Assembly: GCA_900540495.1 (NCBI GenBank)
Contig: UQGA01000023.1
Coordinates: forward strand, 1 to 21,955
Length of the DNA: 21,955 nt
Source of the DNA: an uncultured Eubacteriales bacterium
GTDB lineage: Bacteria; Bacillota; Clostridia; Christensenellales; CAG-138
Direction of reading: 5' to 3'
Position numbers and translations under genes: made by a program. The number at the start of each line of letters is the position of its first letter. The stretch's first letter is position 1. Under the pieces are notes generated by a model. It made no database searches, was not told the DNA's origin, and was given only the letters and a program-made list of their open reading frames with translations. Shown in pieces: positions 1 to 7,634 of the stretch.

Positions 1-124
1 GGTTGACCATCTTGCCGTAGAGCGGATGGCGAACCTTGGTCTTGATGGCGACCACAATGGTCTTATCCATTTTATCGCTCACAACGACGCCGATGCGGGT
101 CTTGCGATATCCTCTCGTTTCCAT
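1..124 (-). CDS. rpsQ: 30S ribosomal protein S17 (uS17), partial, N-terminal part
   Basis: Reading leftward from an ATG at 122-124 gives 41 residues beginning METRGYRKTRIGVVVSD and continuing with KMDKTIVVAI and HPLYGKMVN, which is the N-terminal OB-fold of S17, a primary 16S rRNA binder of the 30S subunit. The C-terminal half lies beyond the left edge, so this is a window truncation and not a broken gene. An AGGAGG-type ribosome binding site sits just upstream (about 133-139), fixing the start. It follows rpmC by 20 bases and is the last visible gene of the S10 operon. Confidence 0.95.
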   Translation of the reverse strand, partial: METRGYRKTRIGVVVSDKMDKTIVVAIKTKVRHPLYGKMVN

Positions 125-144
125 CTTTGGTATCCTCCTTCCCG

Positions 145-348
145 TCACTCGGCTGCGGCCGCCAGCTCGCGCTCACGGATGATCGTCTTGACGCGGGCGA
201 TATCCTTCTTGCACTCGCTGATGCGCTGCGGGTTGTTGAGCTGTCCGGTCGCCGACTGGAAGCGGAGGTTGAACAGCTCGGCCTTGAGCTCCTTCTCACG
301 CGCCGCAAGGGCATCGTTCGACAGTTCTCTAAACGTGTTAGCCTTCAT
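145..348 (-). CDS. rpmC: 50S ribosomal protein L29 (uL29)
   Basis: A 67-residue protein of normal L29 length, with the expected two-helix pattern: a FRELSNDALAAREKEL-type first helix, the conserved LFNLRFQSATGQLNN turn, and a basic second helix ending in Ala/Glu. L29 binds 23S rRNA near the exit of the peptide tunnel, where it contributes to the docking site for SRP and trigger factor. The start ATG (346-348) overlaps the end of rplP by 11 bases and has a GGGAGG site 8 bases upstream, so translation is probably coupled to L16. Confidence 0.97.
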   Translation of the reverse strand: MKANTFRELSNDALAAREKELKAELFNLRFQSATGQLNNPQRISECKKDIARVKTIIRERELAAAAE

Positions 349-775
349 CGCTTACGCCTCCCTCTTCCATCTCTTTCCTGATGACCTTGCACTTGAGCGG
401 AAGCTTGTGCATGGCCAGACGCAGGGCCTCGCGGGCAACGCTTTCGTCGACGCCTGCGATCTCAAACAGTACGCGGCCCGGCTTGACGACCGCCACCCAG
501 TATTCCGGGGAGCCCTTGCCGCTGCCCATGCGGGTCTCGGCCGGCTTTTCGGTCACGGGCTTGTCGGGGAAGATCTTGATCCAGACCTTGCCGCCACGCT
601 TGATGTAACGCGTCATGGCGATACGGGCGGCTTCAATCTGGTTGCTGGTCACCCATGCGGGTTCCTGCGCGACGAGGCCGTATTCGCCATAGGTGATGGT
701 GTTGCCACGCAGGGCCTTGCCCTTCATGCGGCCGCGGAACACCCTGCGGCGCTTGACTCTCTTTGGCATCAACAT
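338..775 (-). CDS. rplP: 50S ribosomal protein L16 (uL16)
   Basis: This 145-residue protein begins MLMPKRVKRRR and carries the L16 signatures RGNTITYGEYGLVAQEPAWV, RKGGKVWIKIFPDKPVT-like text, and a GSGKGSPEYWVAVVKPG loop that reaches toward the peptidyl-transferase and A-site region. Two in-frame ATGs are possible (775 or 769). I chose 775 because the GAGGAAGGGGG tract lies about 10 bases upstream and because MLMPKR is the usual Firmicute N-terminus. It follows rpsC after 3 bases and overlaps rpmC by 11 bases. Confidence 0.97.
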   Translation of the reverse strand: MLMPKRVKRRRVFRGRMKGKALRGNTITYGEYGLVAQEPAWVTSNQIEAARIAMTRYIKRGGKVWIKIFPDKPVTEKPAETRMGSGKGSPEYWVAVVKPGRVLFEIAGVDESVAREALRLAMHKLPLKCKVIRKEMEEGGVSDEG

Positions 776-778
776 GGC

Positions 779-1438
779 TTATTTGCCCCCTTCCTCACGG
801 TTGCGCTTGCCGAGGACCTCGCCCTTGTAGATCCAGACCTTGCAGCCGATGCGGCCGTAGGTCGTGTGCGCCTCGGCAAAGCCGTAGTGGATATCCGCGC
901 GCATGGTCTGCAGCGGGATGGAACCGTCGTGGTACCCCTCGGTGCGGGCGATCTCGGCGCCGCCCAGACGCCCCGAGCACATGAGCTTGATGCCCTTCAC
1001 GCCCGGCTTCTGCATGGAGCGGCCCATCGCCTGCTTCATCGCGCGGCGGAAGCTGATGCGCTTCTCGAGCTGCGCGGCGATGTTTTCGGCCACGAGCTGC
1101 GCGTCCGCATCCGCGTCGCGCACCTCCATGATGTTGACGTTGACCGGCTTGCCCACCGCCTGCGCGATGCTCGCCTTGATCTCGTCGATCCCGGCGCCGC
1201 CCTTGCCGATGAGCAGGCCCGGACGCGCGGTGTAGATGCTGACGGTGATCTTGCCGGCGGCGCGCTCGATCCCGATGCGGGAAATGCTCGCGCCGTAATA
1301 CTTCTTCTTGACGAACTCGCGGATCTTGTTATCCTCCACGAGGAAGTCGGCAAAGTCCTTCTTGGAAGCGTACCAGCGGGCATTCCAGTCCCTGATGACG
1401 CCGACGCGGAAGCCGTTCGGATTGACTTTCTGACCCAT
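779..1438 (-). CDS. rpsC: 30S ribosomal protein S3 (uS3)
   Basis: A 219-residue protein starting MGQKVNPNGFRVGVIRDW, the S3 N-terminus. A type II KH domain follows, with the IGKGG loop at about residues 77-81. The C-terminal S3 domain contains RRAMKQAMG, GIKLMCSGRLGGAEIAR and the terminal KVWIYKGEVL. S3 forms part of the mRNA entry channel and ribosomal helicase site of the 30S subunit. Length is normal. An AGGAGG tract precedes the ATG by about 6 bases. It lies between rplV (12-base gap) and rplP. Confidence 0.98.
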   Translation of the reverse strand: MGQKVNPNGFRVGVIRDWNARWYASKKDFADFLVEDNKIREFVKKKYYGASISRIGIERAAGKITVSIYTARPGLLIGKGGAGIDEIKASIAQAVGKPVNVNIMEVRDADADAQLVAENIAAQLEKRISFRRAMKQAMGRSMQKPGVKGIKLMCSGRLGGAEIARTEGYHDGSIPLQTMRADIHYGFAEAHTTYGRIGCKVWIYKGEVLGKRNREEGGK

Positions 1439-1450
1439 TCTATCTCCTCC

Positions 1451-1840
1451 TTACTTTGCCTGCTGGTCCAGCACGATGGTGATGTGGCTCGTGCGCTTGC
1501 GGATGCGCGACGCGCGGCCATGCGCCCTGGCGCGATAGCGCATCAGCGTCGGGCCCTGATTGGCGTACACCTCCGCGACATACAGGTCGTCGCGGTTGAG
1601 CTCGAGGTTGTTCTCGGCGTTGGCCACGGCGCTGTTGAGGAGCTTGAGAACCGGTTCGGTCGCGGCCTTGGGCGTGTACCGCAGGATCGCCTCCGCCTCA
1701 CGGACGGACTTGCCGCGGATCAGGTCCACCACGATCTTGACCTTGCGCGAAGAGATCCGAACGTAACGGGCGATCGCGCGCGGCCGCTTATCTGCATTTT
1801 CACGGCGCTTGGCCGTCTTTTCTCTCGATCTGGTTGCCAT
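1451..1840 (-). CDS. rplV: 50S ribosomal protein L22 (uL22), with an N-terminal extension
   Basis: L22 lines the peptide exit tunnel and binds all 23S rRNA domains. The core starts at about residue 21 (RAIARYVRISSRKVKIVVDL) and includes AILRYTPKAATEPVLKLLNSA, the NAENN motif, and the tunnel beta-hairpin GPTLMRYRARAHGRASRIRKR. At 129 residues it is longer than the roughly 110-115 of most L22 proteins, because about 18-20 lysine/arginine-rich residues precede the core. The extension seems genuine, since the start ATG (1838-1840) has an AAGGAGG site 6-7 bases upstream and no comparable site lies at the core start. Confidence 0.96.
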   Translation of the reverse strand: MATRSREKTAKRRENADKRPRAIARYVRISSRKVKIVVDLIRGKSVREAEAILRYTPKAATEPVLKLLNSAVANAENNLELNRDDLYVAEVYANQGPTLMRYRARAHGRASRIRKRTSHITIVLDQQAK

Positions 1841-1851
1841 GTTGAACCTCC

Positions 1852-2133
1852 TTACCTCGAGCCAGAGGACTTCTCGGAGCCCTTATGGCCTCTGAACGTG
1901 CGCGTCGGCGCAAACTCGCCGAGCTTATGGCCGACCATTTCCTCCGTAATGTATACGGGGACATGCTTTCTGCCGTCATGCACCGCAATGGTGTGTCCGA
2001 CCATCTGCGGGAAGATGGTGGAGGCGCGGGACCAGGTCTTGACCACGGTCTTTTTGCCGCTCTCGTTCATGGCGTCGATGCGCGCCAGCAGGCGCTCGCT
2101 CACAAACGGTCCCTTTTTCACCGATCTGCTCAT
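1852..2133 (-). CDS. rpsS: 30S ribosomal protein S19 (uS19)
   Basis: A 93-residue protein beginning MSRSVKKGPFVSERLL and containing the S19 landmarks KTWSRASTIFPQMVGHTIAVHDGRKHVPVYI and HKLGEFAPTRTFRGH in order. S19 sits in the 30S head and forms intersubunit bridges with 5S-associated proteins. A longer in-frame opening runs upstream to 2268, but the ATG at 2131-2133 has an AGGAAGGAG site at proper spacing and gives the family start, so the upstream part is rejected. It sits between rplB (22 bases) and rplV (11 bases). Confidence 0.97.
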   Translation of the reverse strand: MSRSVKKGPFVSERLLARIDAMNESGKKTVVKTWSRASTIFPQMVGHTIAVHDGRKHVPVYITEEMVGHKLGEFAPTRTFRGHKGSEKSSGSR

Positions 2134-2155
2134 ATTGCGTACTCCTTCCTTCCCG

Positions 2156-2989
<834 letters not shown>

Positions 2990-3000
2990 GTGGCGCCTCC

Positions 3001-3297
3001 TTACTGCGAGATGCTGTCGAAGAACTCGATACCCTTGGAATCCTTCTTCAGCTTCACATATGCCTTCTTGGTGGAAGCGCGGCGGCCCATGTGCGCGCCC
3101 TGGCGCTTCATTTTACCGAGCGAATTGATGGTGCGCACGGTATCGACCTTGACGCCGAAGATCTCCTCCACCGCTGCGCGGATCTCGAGCTTGTTGGCGT
3201 TCTTGTCCACGATAAAGGTATAGACCTTCGACGGGAGGTGGTCGTAGCTCTTCTCCGTCAGGACCGGCTTTTTGATGATGTCGTACGGGCTTTTCAT
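3001..3297 (-). CDS. rplW: 50S ribosomal protein L23 (uL23)
   Basis: A 98-residue protein starting MKSPYDIIKKPVLTEKSYDHL, the L23 signature. It continues with YTFIVDKNANKLEIRAAVEEIFGVKVDTVRTI and a basic loop around KRQGAHMGRRAS. L23 surrounds the tunnel exit and is the docking site for trigger factor and SRP. Its ATG shares one base with the stop of rplD (TAATG), so translation is probably coupled to L4. It is followed by rplB. Confidence 0.97.
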   Translation of the reverse strand: MKSPYDIIKKPVLTEKSYDHLPSKVYTFIVDKNANKLEIRAAVEEIFGVKVDTVRTINSLGKMKRQGAHMGRRASTKKAYVKLKKDSKGIEFFDSISQ

Positions 3298-3917
3298 TAT
3301 ACGTACACCTCCTCGATCTTCTGGGCCGACTCCCTGGTGAGGACCAGCTTCTGATACTTGAGAATCTCGTACACGTTGAGCGTGCCGACCAGCGTGGTCT
3401 TGACGCCCGGGATGTTGCGCGCCGCGCGCTCCACCGTCTCATCCGGCGCGCTCAGCACGATGAGCGCCTTCTTCACATCCACGGCGTTGAGCGCCTTGAC
3501 CATTTCCTTCGTCTTGGGCGCCGCCAGGTTCAACGCGTCGAACACCACCAGATCCTGCCCGAGCACCTTCGAGGAGAGGGCGGACTTCATGGCCACGCGC
3601 TTGACCTTCCGGTTCACGCGGATCGTATAATCGCGCGGCTTGGGCGCGAACACGACGCCGCCATGCCGCCACTGCGGCGCGCGGGTCGAACCCTGACGGG
3701 CGCGGCCGGTGCCCTTCTGCCGCCACGGCTTGATGCCGCCGCCGCGCACCTCGCTGCGGGTGAGCGCGCTCTGCGTGCCCTGCCGCTGGTTGGCCAGATA
3801 CGCCTTGACAACCTCGTGCATGACGGGCACGTTGACCGGCTGGCCGAACGTGTTTTCGGAAAGCTCGATCTCGCCGACGGTCTTTCCGGAGATATCGTAA
3901 ACTGCTACCTGAGGCAT
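3297..3917 (-). CDS. rplD: 50S ribosomal protein L4 (uL4)
   Basis: A 206-residue protein with the L4 order of motifs: an N-terminal PVMHEVVKAYLANQRQGT helix, the long basic tunnel loop (KPWRQKGTGRARQGSTRAPQ, then WRHGGVVFAPKPRDY), and the Rossmann-like C-terminal part with GVKTTLVGTLNVYEILKYQKLVLT. L4 lines the exit-tunnel constriction together with L22. In some bacteria it is also the autogenous repressor of the S10 operon; whether that holds here is not shown. An AGGAAGGAAG-like site precedes the ATG. It ends in a one-base overlap with rplW. Confidence 0.97.
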   Translation of the reverse strand: MPQVAVYDISGKTVGEIELSENTFGQPVNVPVMHEVVKAYLANQRQGTQSALTRSEVRGGGIKPWRQKGTGRARQGSTRAPQWRHGGVVFAPKPRDYTIRVNRKVKRVAMKSALSSKVLGQDLVVFDALNLAAPKTKEMVKALNAVDVKKALIVLSAPDETVERAARNIPGVKTTLVGTLNVYEILKYQKLVLTRESAQKIEEVYV

Positions 3918-3933
3918 GTCGCTTCCTCCTTCC

Positions 3934-4560
3934 TCACTTCACGGTGCTTTTGACGCAGACCAGGCCGCCCTTGGCGCCCGGAACGGCGCCCTTGACGAGC
4001 AGCAGGTTCCGCTCCGCGTCCACGCGCACGACCTCGAGGTTCTGCACGGTGACGTTCTCGCAGCCCATGTGGCCGGGCAGGTGCTTGGTCTTGAAGACCT
4101 CGCCCGGATACGTGCAGGCGCCCATGGAACCGGCGACCCGGTAGGAGTGCGAACCATGCGTCTTGCGGCCGCGGGCCTGATTCCAGCGCTTGATCGTGCC
4201 CTGGAAGCCCTTGCCCTTGCTCTTGCCGCTCACGTCCACGCGATCGCCCACGGCGAACACGTCGGCCTTGATGACCTGTCCCACCTCGTAGGAGGCGGCG
4301 TCCTCAAGCCGGAACTCGCGCAGATAGCGCATGACCTTGAGGCCGGCTTTGGCGCAATGGCCGATCCGGGGCTTGTTGGCGAGCTTCTCGCGCACCTCGG
4401 AGAGGCCGACCTGAATGGAATCGTATCCGTCGGTGGCGACGGTCTTCTTCTGAACGACGGGGCACGGGCCGGCTTCGATCACTGTGACGGGAATCATGGT
4501 ACCGTCAGACAGAAACATCTGCGTCATACCGACTTTCTTGCCCAAAATGGCTTTTTTCAT
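3934..4560 (-). CDS. rplC: 50S ribosomal protein L3 (uL3)
   Basis: A 208-residue L3 starting MKKAILGKKVGMTQMF, with the central GKSKGKGFQGTIKRW segment, KTHGSHSYRVAGSMG, and HLPGHMGCENVTVQNLEVV. These reach into the peptidyl-transferase region of 23S rRNA. The ATG at 4558-4560 is chosen over one five codons upstream (4575), because GGAGGT lies 7 bases before the former and the upstream choice would put the binding site inside the gene. It lies 20 bases after rpsJ and 16 before rplD. Confidence 0.97.
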   Translation of the reverse strand: MKKAILGKKVGMTQMFLSDGTMIPVTVIEAGPCPVVQKKTVATDGYDSIQVGLSEVREKLANKPRIGHCAKAGLKVMRYLREFRLEDAASYEVGQVIKADVFAVGDRVDVSGKSKGKGFQGTIKRWNQARGRKTHGSHSYRVAGSMGACTYPGEVFKTKHLPGHMGCENVTVQNLEVVRVDAERNLLLVKGAVPGAKGGLVCVKSTVK

Positions 4561-4580
4561 TTGGGTTACCTCCACTTACT

Positions 4581-4886
4581 TTACAGCTTGATCTCGATGT
4601 CGACCCCGGCGGGCAGATCGAGCTTCATCAGCGCGTCGACCGTCTTGGCCGAGGGCTGCAAAATGTCGATCAGGCGCTTGTGGGTGCGCATTTCAAACTG
4701 CTCGCGCGAATCCTTATACTTATGCGTCGCACGCAGAATGGTCACGACTTCCTTCTCCGTGGGCAGGGGGATGGGGCCGGAGACCTGCGCGCCCGTCCGC
4801 CTGGCGGTATCGACGATCTTCTCGGCGCTCTGGTCGATCAGCGCGGACTCGTACGCCTTGAGTTTGATGCGGATCCTGTTTGCCAT
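4581..4886 (-). CDS. rpsJ: 30S ribosomal protein S10 (uS10, NusE)
   Basis: A 101-residue protein, MANRIRIKLKAYESALIDQS, with VSGPIPLPTEKEVVTILRA, the extended loop HKYKDSREQFEMRTHKRLIDI, and a C-terminal LPAGVDIEIKL strand. S10 is a 30S head protein and also, as NusE, the partner of NusB/NusG in transcription antitermination. It is the first gene of the operon. AAGGAGG (about 4898-4904) lies upstream of its ATG, followed by an AT-rich spacer. Length and sequence are fully ordinary. Confidence 0.98.
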   Translation of the reverse strand: MANRIRIKLKAYESALIDQSAEKIVDTARRTGAQVSGPIPLPTEKEVVTILRATHKYKDSREQFEMRTHKRLIDILQPSAKTVDALMKLDLPAGVDIEIKL

Positions 4887-5116
4887 ATTATTAAATCCTC
4901 CTTCGTTCTTCTGGGCAGTACACAGAGCCGTGTGTTTCCCTCTTCAAAGGCACACACAATCCGCTGTGGGATTGTGTCCTGTTCGGGACGGCACGGAGCC
5001 GTTTGCCCGCGTCCGACGCATCGGACGTTGGGTCCGGCGGAAATTACCCGGATGGCAAGAACCGGCAACCTCCCGCTCGGCCCGGCGCAGGGGCATACCT
5101 CGCCTGCTGCGCAACC
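4887..5116 (-). promoter_or_regulatory. Structured 5' leader of the S10 operon
   Basis: About 230 bases separate the predicted transcription start from rpsJ, and I find no plausible gene here. Reading in the operon direction, it holds four simple hairpins: 5027-5010 (7-bp stem, CGTCCGA with TCGGACG), 5007-4990 (GGCA...TGCC with an inner CGG/CCG), 4977-4954 (9-bp stem, ACACAATCC with GGATTGTGT, 6-base loop) and 4935-4920 (ACACA/TGTGT). The last lies about 15 bases before the ribosome binding site. Two of the hairpins share a related loop region. Autogenous control is an inference; S10 leaders are regulatory in some bacteria, but I cannot match this one to a known class. Confidence 0.5.
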
Positions 5117-5122
5117 TTTAAC

Positions 5123-5151
5123 ATTTTACACGGGCGCTCTATAAAAAGCAA
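5123..5151 (-). promoter_or_regulatory. Predicted sigma-A promoter of the S10 operon
   Basis: On the minus strand, TTGCTT (plus 5146-5151) is followed after exactly 17 bases by TAAAAT (plus 5123-5128), which matches TATAAT at five of six positions. The surrounding 5118-5185 is strikingly AT-rich in an otherwise very GC-rich region, as strong promoters often are. Transcription would begin near 5116. Confidence 0.6.
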
Positions 5152-5308
5152 GAAAAATTTTTCGAAAATTTCATATATTATTCGATTTCCCGAAAACCGG
5201 CTCTGCTTCGGCAAAATCCGGCGTTTTTCGCCGCCGGGCGGCAAGGCCGAACCGCCGCGCAAAGCCGCCGGGCGGGGCGCCGGGCGCCGCGCGGACCACG
5301 CCCGGCGA
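5152..5308. other. Gene-free spacer: AT-rich promoter-upstream tract, then GC-rich inverted repeats
   Basis: Between the S10 promoter and the stop of the ABC transporter gene there is an AT-rich stretch to about 5190, possibly an UP-like element. It is followed by very GC-rich sequence with several short inverted repeats, such as CGGCG-TTTTT-CGCCG at 5219-5233 and GGCGCC repeats near 5274-5290. These might end transcription of the ABC gene, but none has the classical stem followed by a T run on the minus strand. I see no gene. Confidence 0.3.
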
Positions 5309-7045
5309 TCATTCGCTGAGCGTAGCGCGATACAGCGTCGCGTATATGCCGCCCTTTTCCAGCAGCGCCGCGTGCGTGCCGCGCTCGCGGATGCCGTGCT
5401 CGTCGATGACCACGATCTCATCCGCGTTCTTGACGGTGGAGAGCCGGTGCGCGATGACGAGCGTCGTGCGGCCGACGGCCAGTTCCTCAAACGAGCGCTG
5501 GATATCCGCCTCGGTAACCGAATCGAGCGCGCTGGTCGCCTCATCCAGGATCAGGATGGGCGGGTTTTTCAGAAACAGGCGCGCGATGGAGATGCGCTGC
5601 TTCTGCCCGCCGGAGAGCATGATGCCGCGCTCGCCCACCTCGGTGGCGTACCCGTTCGGGAACAGAAGGATCTCCTCGTGGATGCGCGCGCGTTTGGCGG
5701 CCTCGACGACCTCTTCGTCGCTCGCGCCAATGCGGCCGTAGCGGATGTTGTCCATGACGGACCCGGCAAACAGGAACACATCCTGTTGGACGATGCCCAC
5801 GTTGCGCCTGAGCGACGCGAGCGTGACCGTGCGCACGTCGCGCCCGTCGATGCACACGCGGCCGCTCGTCGGCTCGTAAAACCTCGGGATCAGGTGGCAC
5901 AGCGTCGTCTTGCCGCCGCCGGACGGGCCCACAAACGCGACGGTTTTCCCGTGCTCGATGGACAGATCCACGTGGGTCAGCACGTCGTGGTCGCTCTCAT
6001 AGGCAAAGGTGACGTCCTCAAACCGGATGTCGCCCCGCACGTCCGTGAGTTCCACGGCGCCCGGCTCATCCTTGATGTCCGGCTCCATGTCCATGATCTC
6101 GCAAAACCGCGCAAAGCCCGCCATGCCGACGACGTACTGCTCGGCAAACGTGGCGAGCCGCTTGACCGGCGACACGAAGGCGGACACGTACAGCGTGAAC
6201 GACACGAGCAGCACCGGGTCGAGCGTGCCGCGGTAAATGAGCAGCCCGCCCACGCCCAGCACGACGATATTGAACAGGGCGATGAAGAACTCCATGCCGC
6301 TGTTGAAGAACGCCATGCTGCGGTAAAACGCATCCTTGGCATGGATAAAGCGGGCGTTGCCGCGGTCGAACTTCTCGATCTCGTGCGCCTCGTTGGCGAA
6401 GGCCTTGGCCACGCGCGCGCCGGAGATGGCCGACTCGATGCCGGCGTTGATCTCCGCGACGCGCTCCTTGACCTTGAGCGAGGTGCGCCGCATGCTGATG
6501 CGCACGCGCAGCACATAGGTAAGCATGACCGGCAAAACGCACAGCAGCGCGAGCGCGATGCGCCACTCCAGCGCAAACATGCAGATGAACGCGCCGACGA
6601 TGGTCGTCACCGAGATGAGCACGTCCTCCGGGCCGTGATGCGCCAGCTCCGTGATCTCAAACAGGTCGTTCGTCACGCGCGAGAGCAGCTTGCCGGTACG
6701 AATCCTGTCGTAAAAGCTGAACGGCAGCGTCTGGATGTGCGAGAAGATGTCGCGCCGGATGTCCGCCTCCATGCGCACGCCGAGCAGATGCCCCCAGTAG
6801 TTGATGACGTACATCATGCCGGCGCGCAGCACATACGCCAGCAGCGCGCCGCCCATCAGCCAGAGGAACGTGCGGATGAGCGCCGGATCGGCCTGCACAT
6901 TGGGCAGCAGCGTGCGCAGGATATACTGCGTCAGCATCGGAAACGCCAGGTCGATGGCGGCCACGAGAAACGCACATGCCATATCCAGCAGGAAAATCGG
7001 CATGTGCGGCTTATAATATGACAAAAACCTCTTCAAACGGCTCAT
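5309..7045 (-). CDS. ABC transporter, type I exporter half-transporter (MsbA/MdlB-like permease-ATPase fusion)
   Basis: A 578-residue half-transporter that would act as a dimer in the cytoplasmic membrane. Residues 1-300 form a six-helix transmembrane domain with hydrophobic segments near 15-40, 60-80, 135-180 and 250-295. The ATPase domain follows: Walker A GPSGGGKT at 373-380, Q-loop about 420, signature LSGGQ at 477-481, Walker B ILILDE at 497-502, and switch histidine at 533 (IAHRLS). All catalytic residues are present. Relatives export lipids, peptides or drugs, and the substrate cannot be read from sequence. Only one half-transporter is present, so a homodimer is likely. The ATG has only a weak ribosome binding site. 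It is divergent from the glycosylase gene. Confidence 0.93.
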   Translation of the reverse strand: MSRLKRFLSYYKPHMPIFLLDMACAFLVAAIDLAFPMLTQYILRTLLPNVQADPALIRTFLWLMGGALLAYVLRAGMMYVINYWGHLLGVRMEADIRRDIFSHIQTLPFSFYDRIRTGKLLSRVTNDLFEITELAHHGPEDVLISVTTIVGAFICMFALEWRIALALLCVLPVMLTYVLRVRISMRRTSLKVKERVAEINAGIESAISGARVAKAFANEAHEIEKFDRGNARFIHAKDAFYRSMAFFNSGMEFFIALFNIVVLGVGGLLIYRGTLDPVLLVSFTLYVSAFVSPVKRLATFAEQYVVGMAGFARFCEIMDMEPDIKDEPGAVELTDVRGDIRFEDVTFAYESDHDVLTHVDLSIEHGKTVAFVGPSGGGKTTLCHLIPRFYEPTSGRVCIDGRDVRTVTLASLRRNVGIVQQDVFLFAGSVMDNIRYGRIGASDEEVVEAAKRARIHEEILLFPNGYATEVGERGIMLSGGQKQRISIARLFLKNPPILILDEATSALDSVTEADIQRSFEELAVGRTTLVIAHRLSTVKNADEIVVIDEHGIRERGTHAALLEKGGIYATLYRATLSE

Positions 7046-7061
7046 GCGCCTATGGTATCAT
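7032..7061 (+). promoter_or_regulatory. Possible promoter for the DNA glycosylase gene
   Basis: TTCAAA (7032-7037) and TATCAT (7056-7061, five of six matches to TATAAT) are separated by 18 bases, about 30 bases before the GTG start. The -35 overlaps the first codons of the divergent ABC gene. The -35 match is poor, so this is tentative. Confidence 0.3.
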
Positions 7062-7092
7062 GGGGAGCTGACAAATGCAAGGAGGGATTCGC

Positions 7093-7578
7093 GTGTACCA
7101 GCCCGTTTTTCACCCGTTTGCGCCCATCGCCGGCGCCGACAGCCACACGCTGATCCTCGGCACGATGGCCTCCCCGAAATCGCGGGAAAACGGCTTTTAT
7201 TACGGGCACCCGCAAAACCGCTTCTGGCCCGTGCTTGCCGCCGTCTTTTCCCGGGAAATCCCGAAAAGCGACGATGCGCGCGCATCGCTGCTGCTGGACA
7301 ACGGTCTCGCCCTCTGGGACGTGCTCGCGCAATGCGAGATCGACGGGGCGGCGGACGCCTCCATCCGGCGTCCCGTTCCCAACGATATCCCCGCGTTGCT
7401 GCAAGCCTGCCCCATCCAGCGCGTGTTCACCACCGGCCAGACGGCGGCCCGGCTCTACCGGCTGCTCGTGGAACCGCGCACGCGCCTGCCCTGCGTCGCG
7501 CTCCCCTCCCCCAGCCCGGCCAACCGCCGCGTGCCGTTCGACGCGCTCGTGGCCGCATACGCCGTCCTGAAGGGGTAG
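7093..7578 (+). CDS. DNA-deoxyinosine glycosylase-like protein (uracil-DNA glycosylase superfamily, HDG family)
   Basis: A 161-residue protein of the UDG fold. Motif 1 is LGTMASPKS at about 22-30, followed by YYGHPQNRFWPVL (37-49), whose asparagine at 42 occupies the position of the key residue in hypoxanthine-DNA glycosylases. Motif 2 is LPSPSPAN at 137-144. Proteins of this family excise hypoxanthine (deaminated adenine), and some excise uracil, starting base excision repair. The GTG at 7093 is preferred over an ATG at 7075, because AAGGAGGG at 7079-7086 lies inside the longer reading but 6-7 bases before GTG. The gene stands alone between a divergent ABC gene and a convergent lipoprotein gene. 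Exact substrate is inferred from family resemblance. Confidence 0.83.
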   Translation: MYQPVFHPFAPIAGADSHTLILGTMASPKSRENGFYYGHPQNRFWPVLAAVFSREIPKSDDARASLLLDNGLALWDVLAQCEIDGAADASIRRPVPNDIPALLQACPIQRVFTTGQTAARLYRLLVEPRTRLPCVALPSPSPANRRVPFDALVAAYAVLKG

Positions 7579-7595
7579 CTCTTCCCGAAGGAATT

Positions 7596-7628
7596 CCGGC
7601 CCGGCGCGTAGCCCACGCGCCGGGCCGG
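7596..7628. terminator. Perfect 14-bp inverted repeat between convergent genes
   Basis: CCGGCCCGGCGCGT (7596-7609) and its exact reverse complement (7615-7628) flank the 5-base loop AGCCC. It lies between the ends of the glycosylase gene (7578) and the lipoprotein gene (7635), so it is placed to stop transcription from both sides. Neither flank has a T run, so it may work as a roadblock or a Rho-assisted terminator rather than a classical intrinsic one. Confidence 0.65.
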
Positions 7629-7634
7629 GTGCGC

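Noticed and set aside
4838..5068. A 76-codon frame in the S10 leader, running into rpsJ, as a leader peptide
   Set aside because: It starts with TTG directly against a purine tract, overlaps the rpsJ start out of frame, and resembles no known protein; the region is better explained by RNA hairpins.
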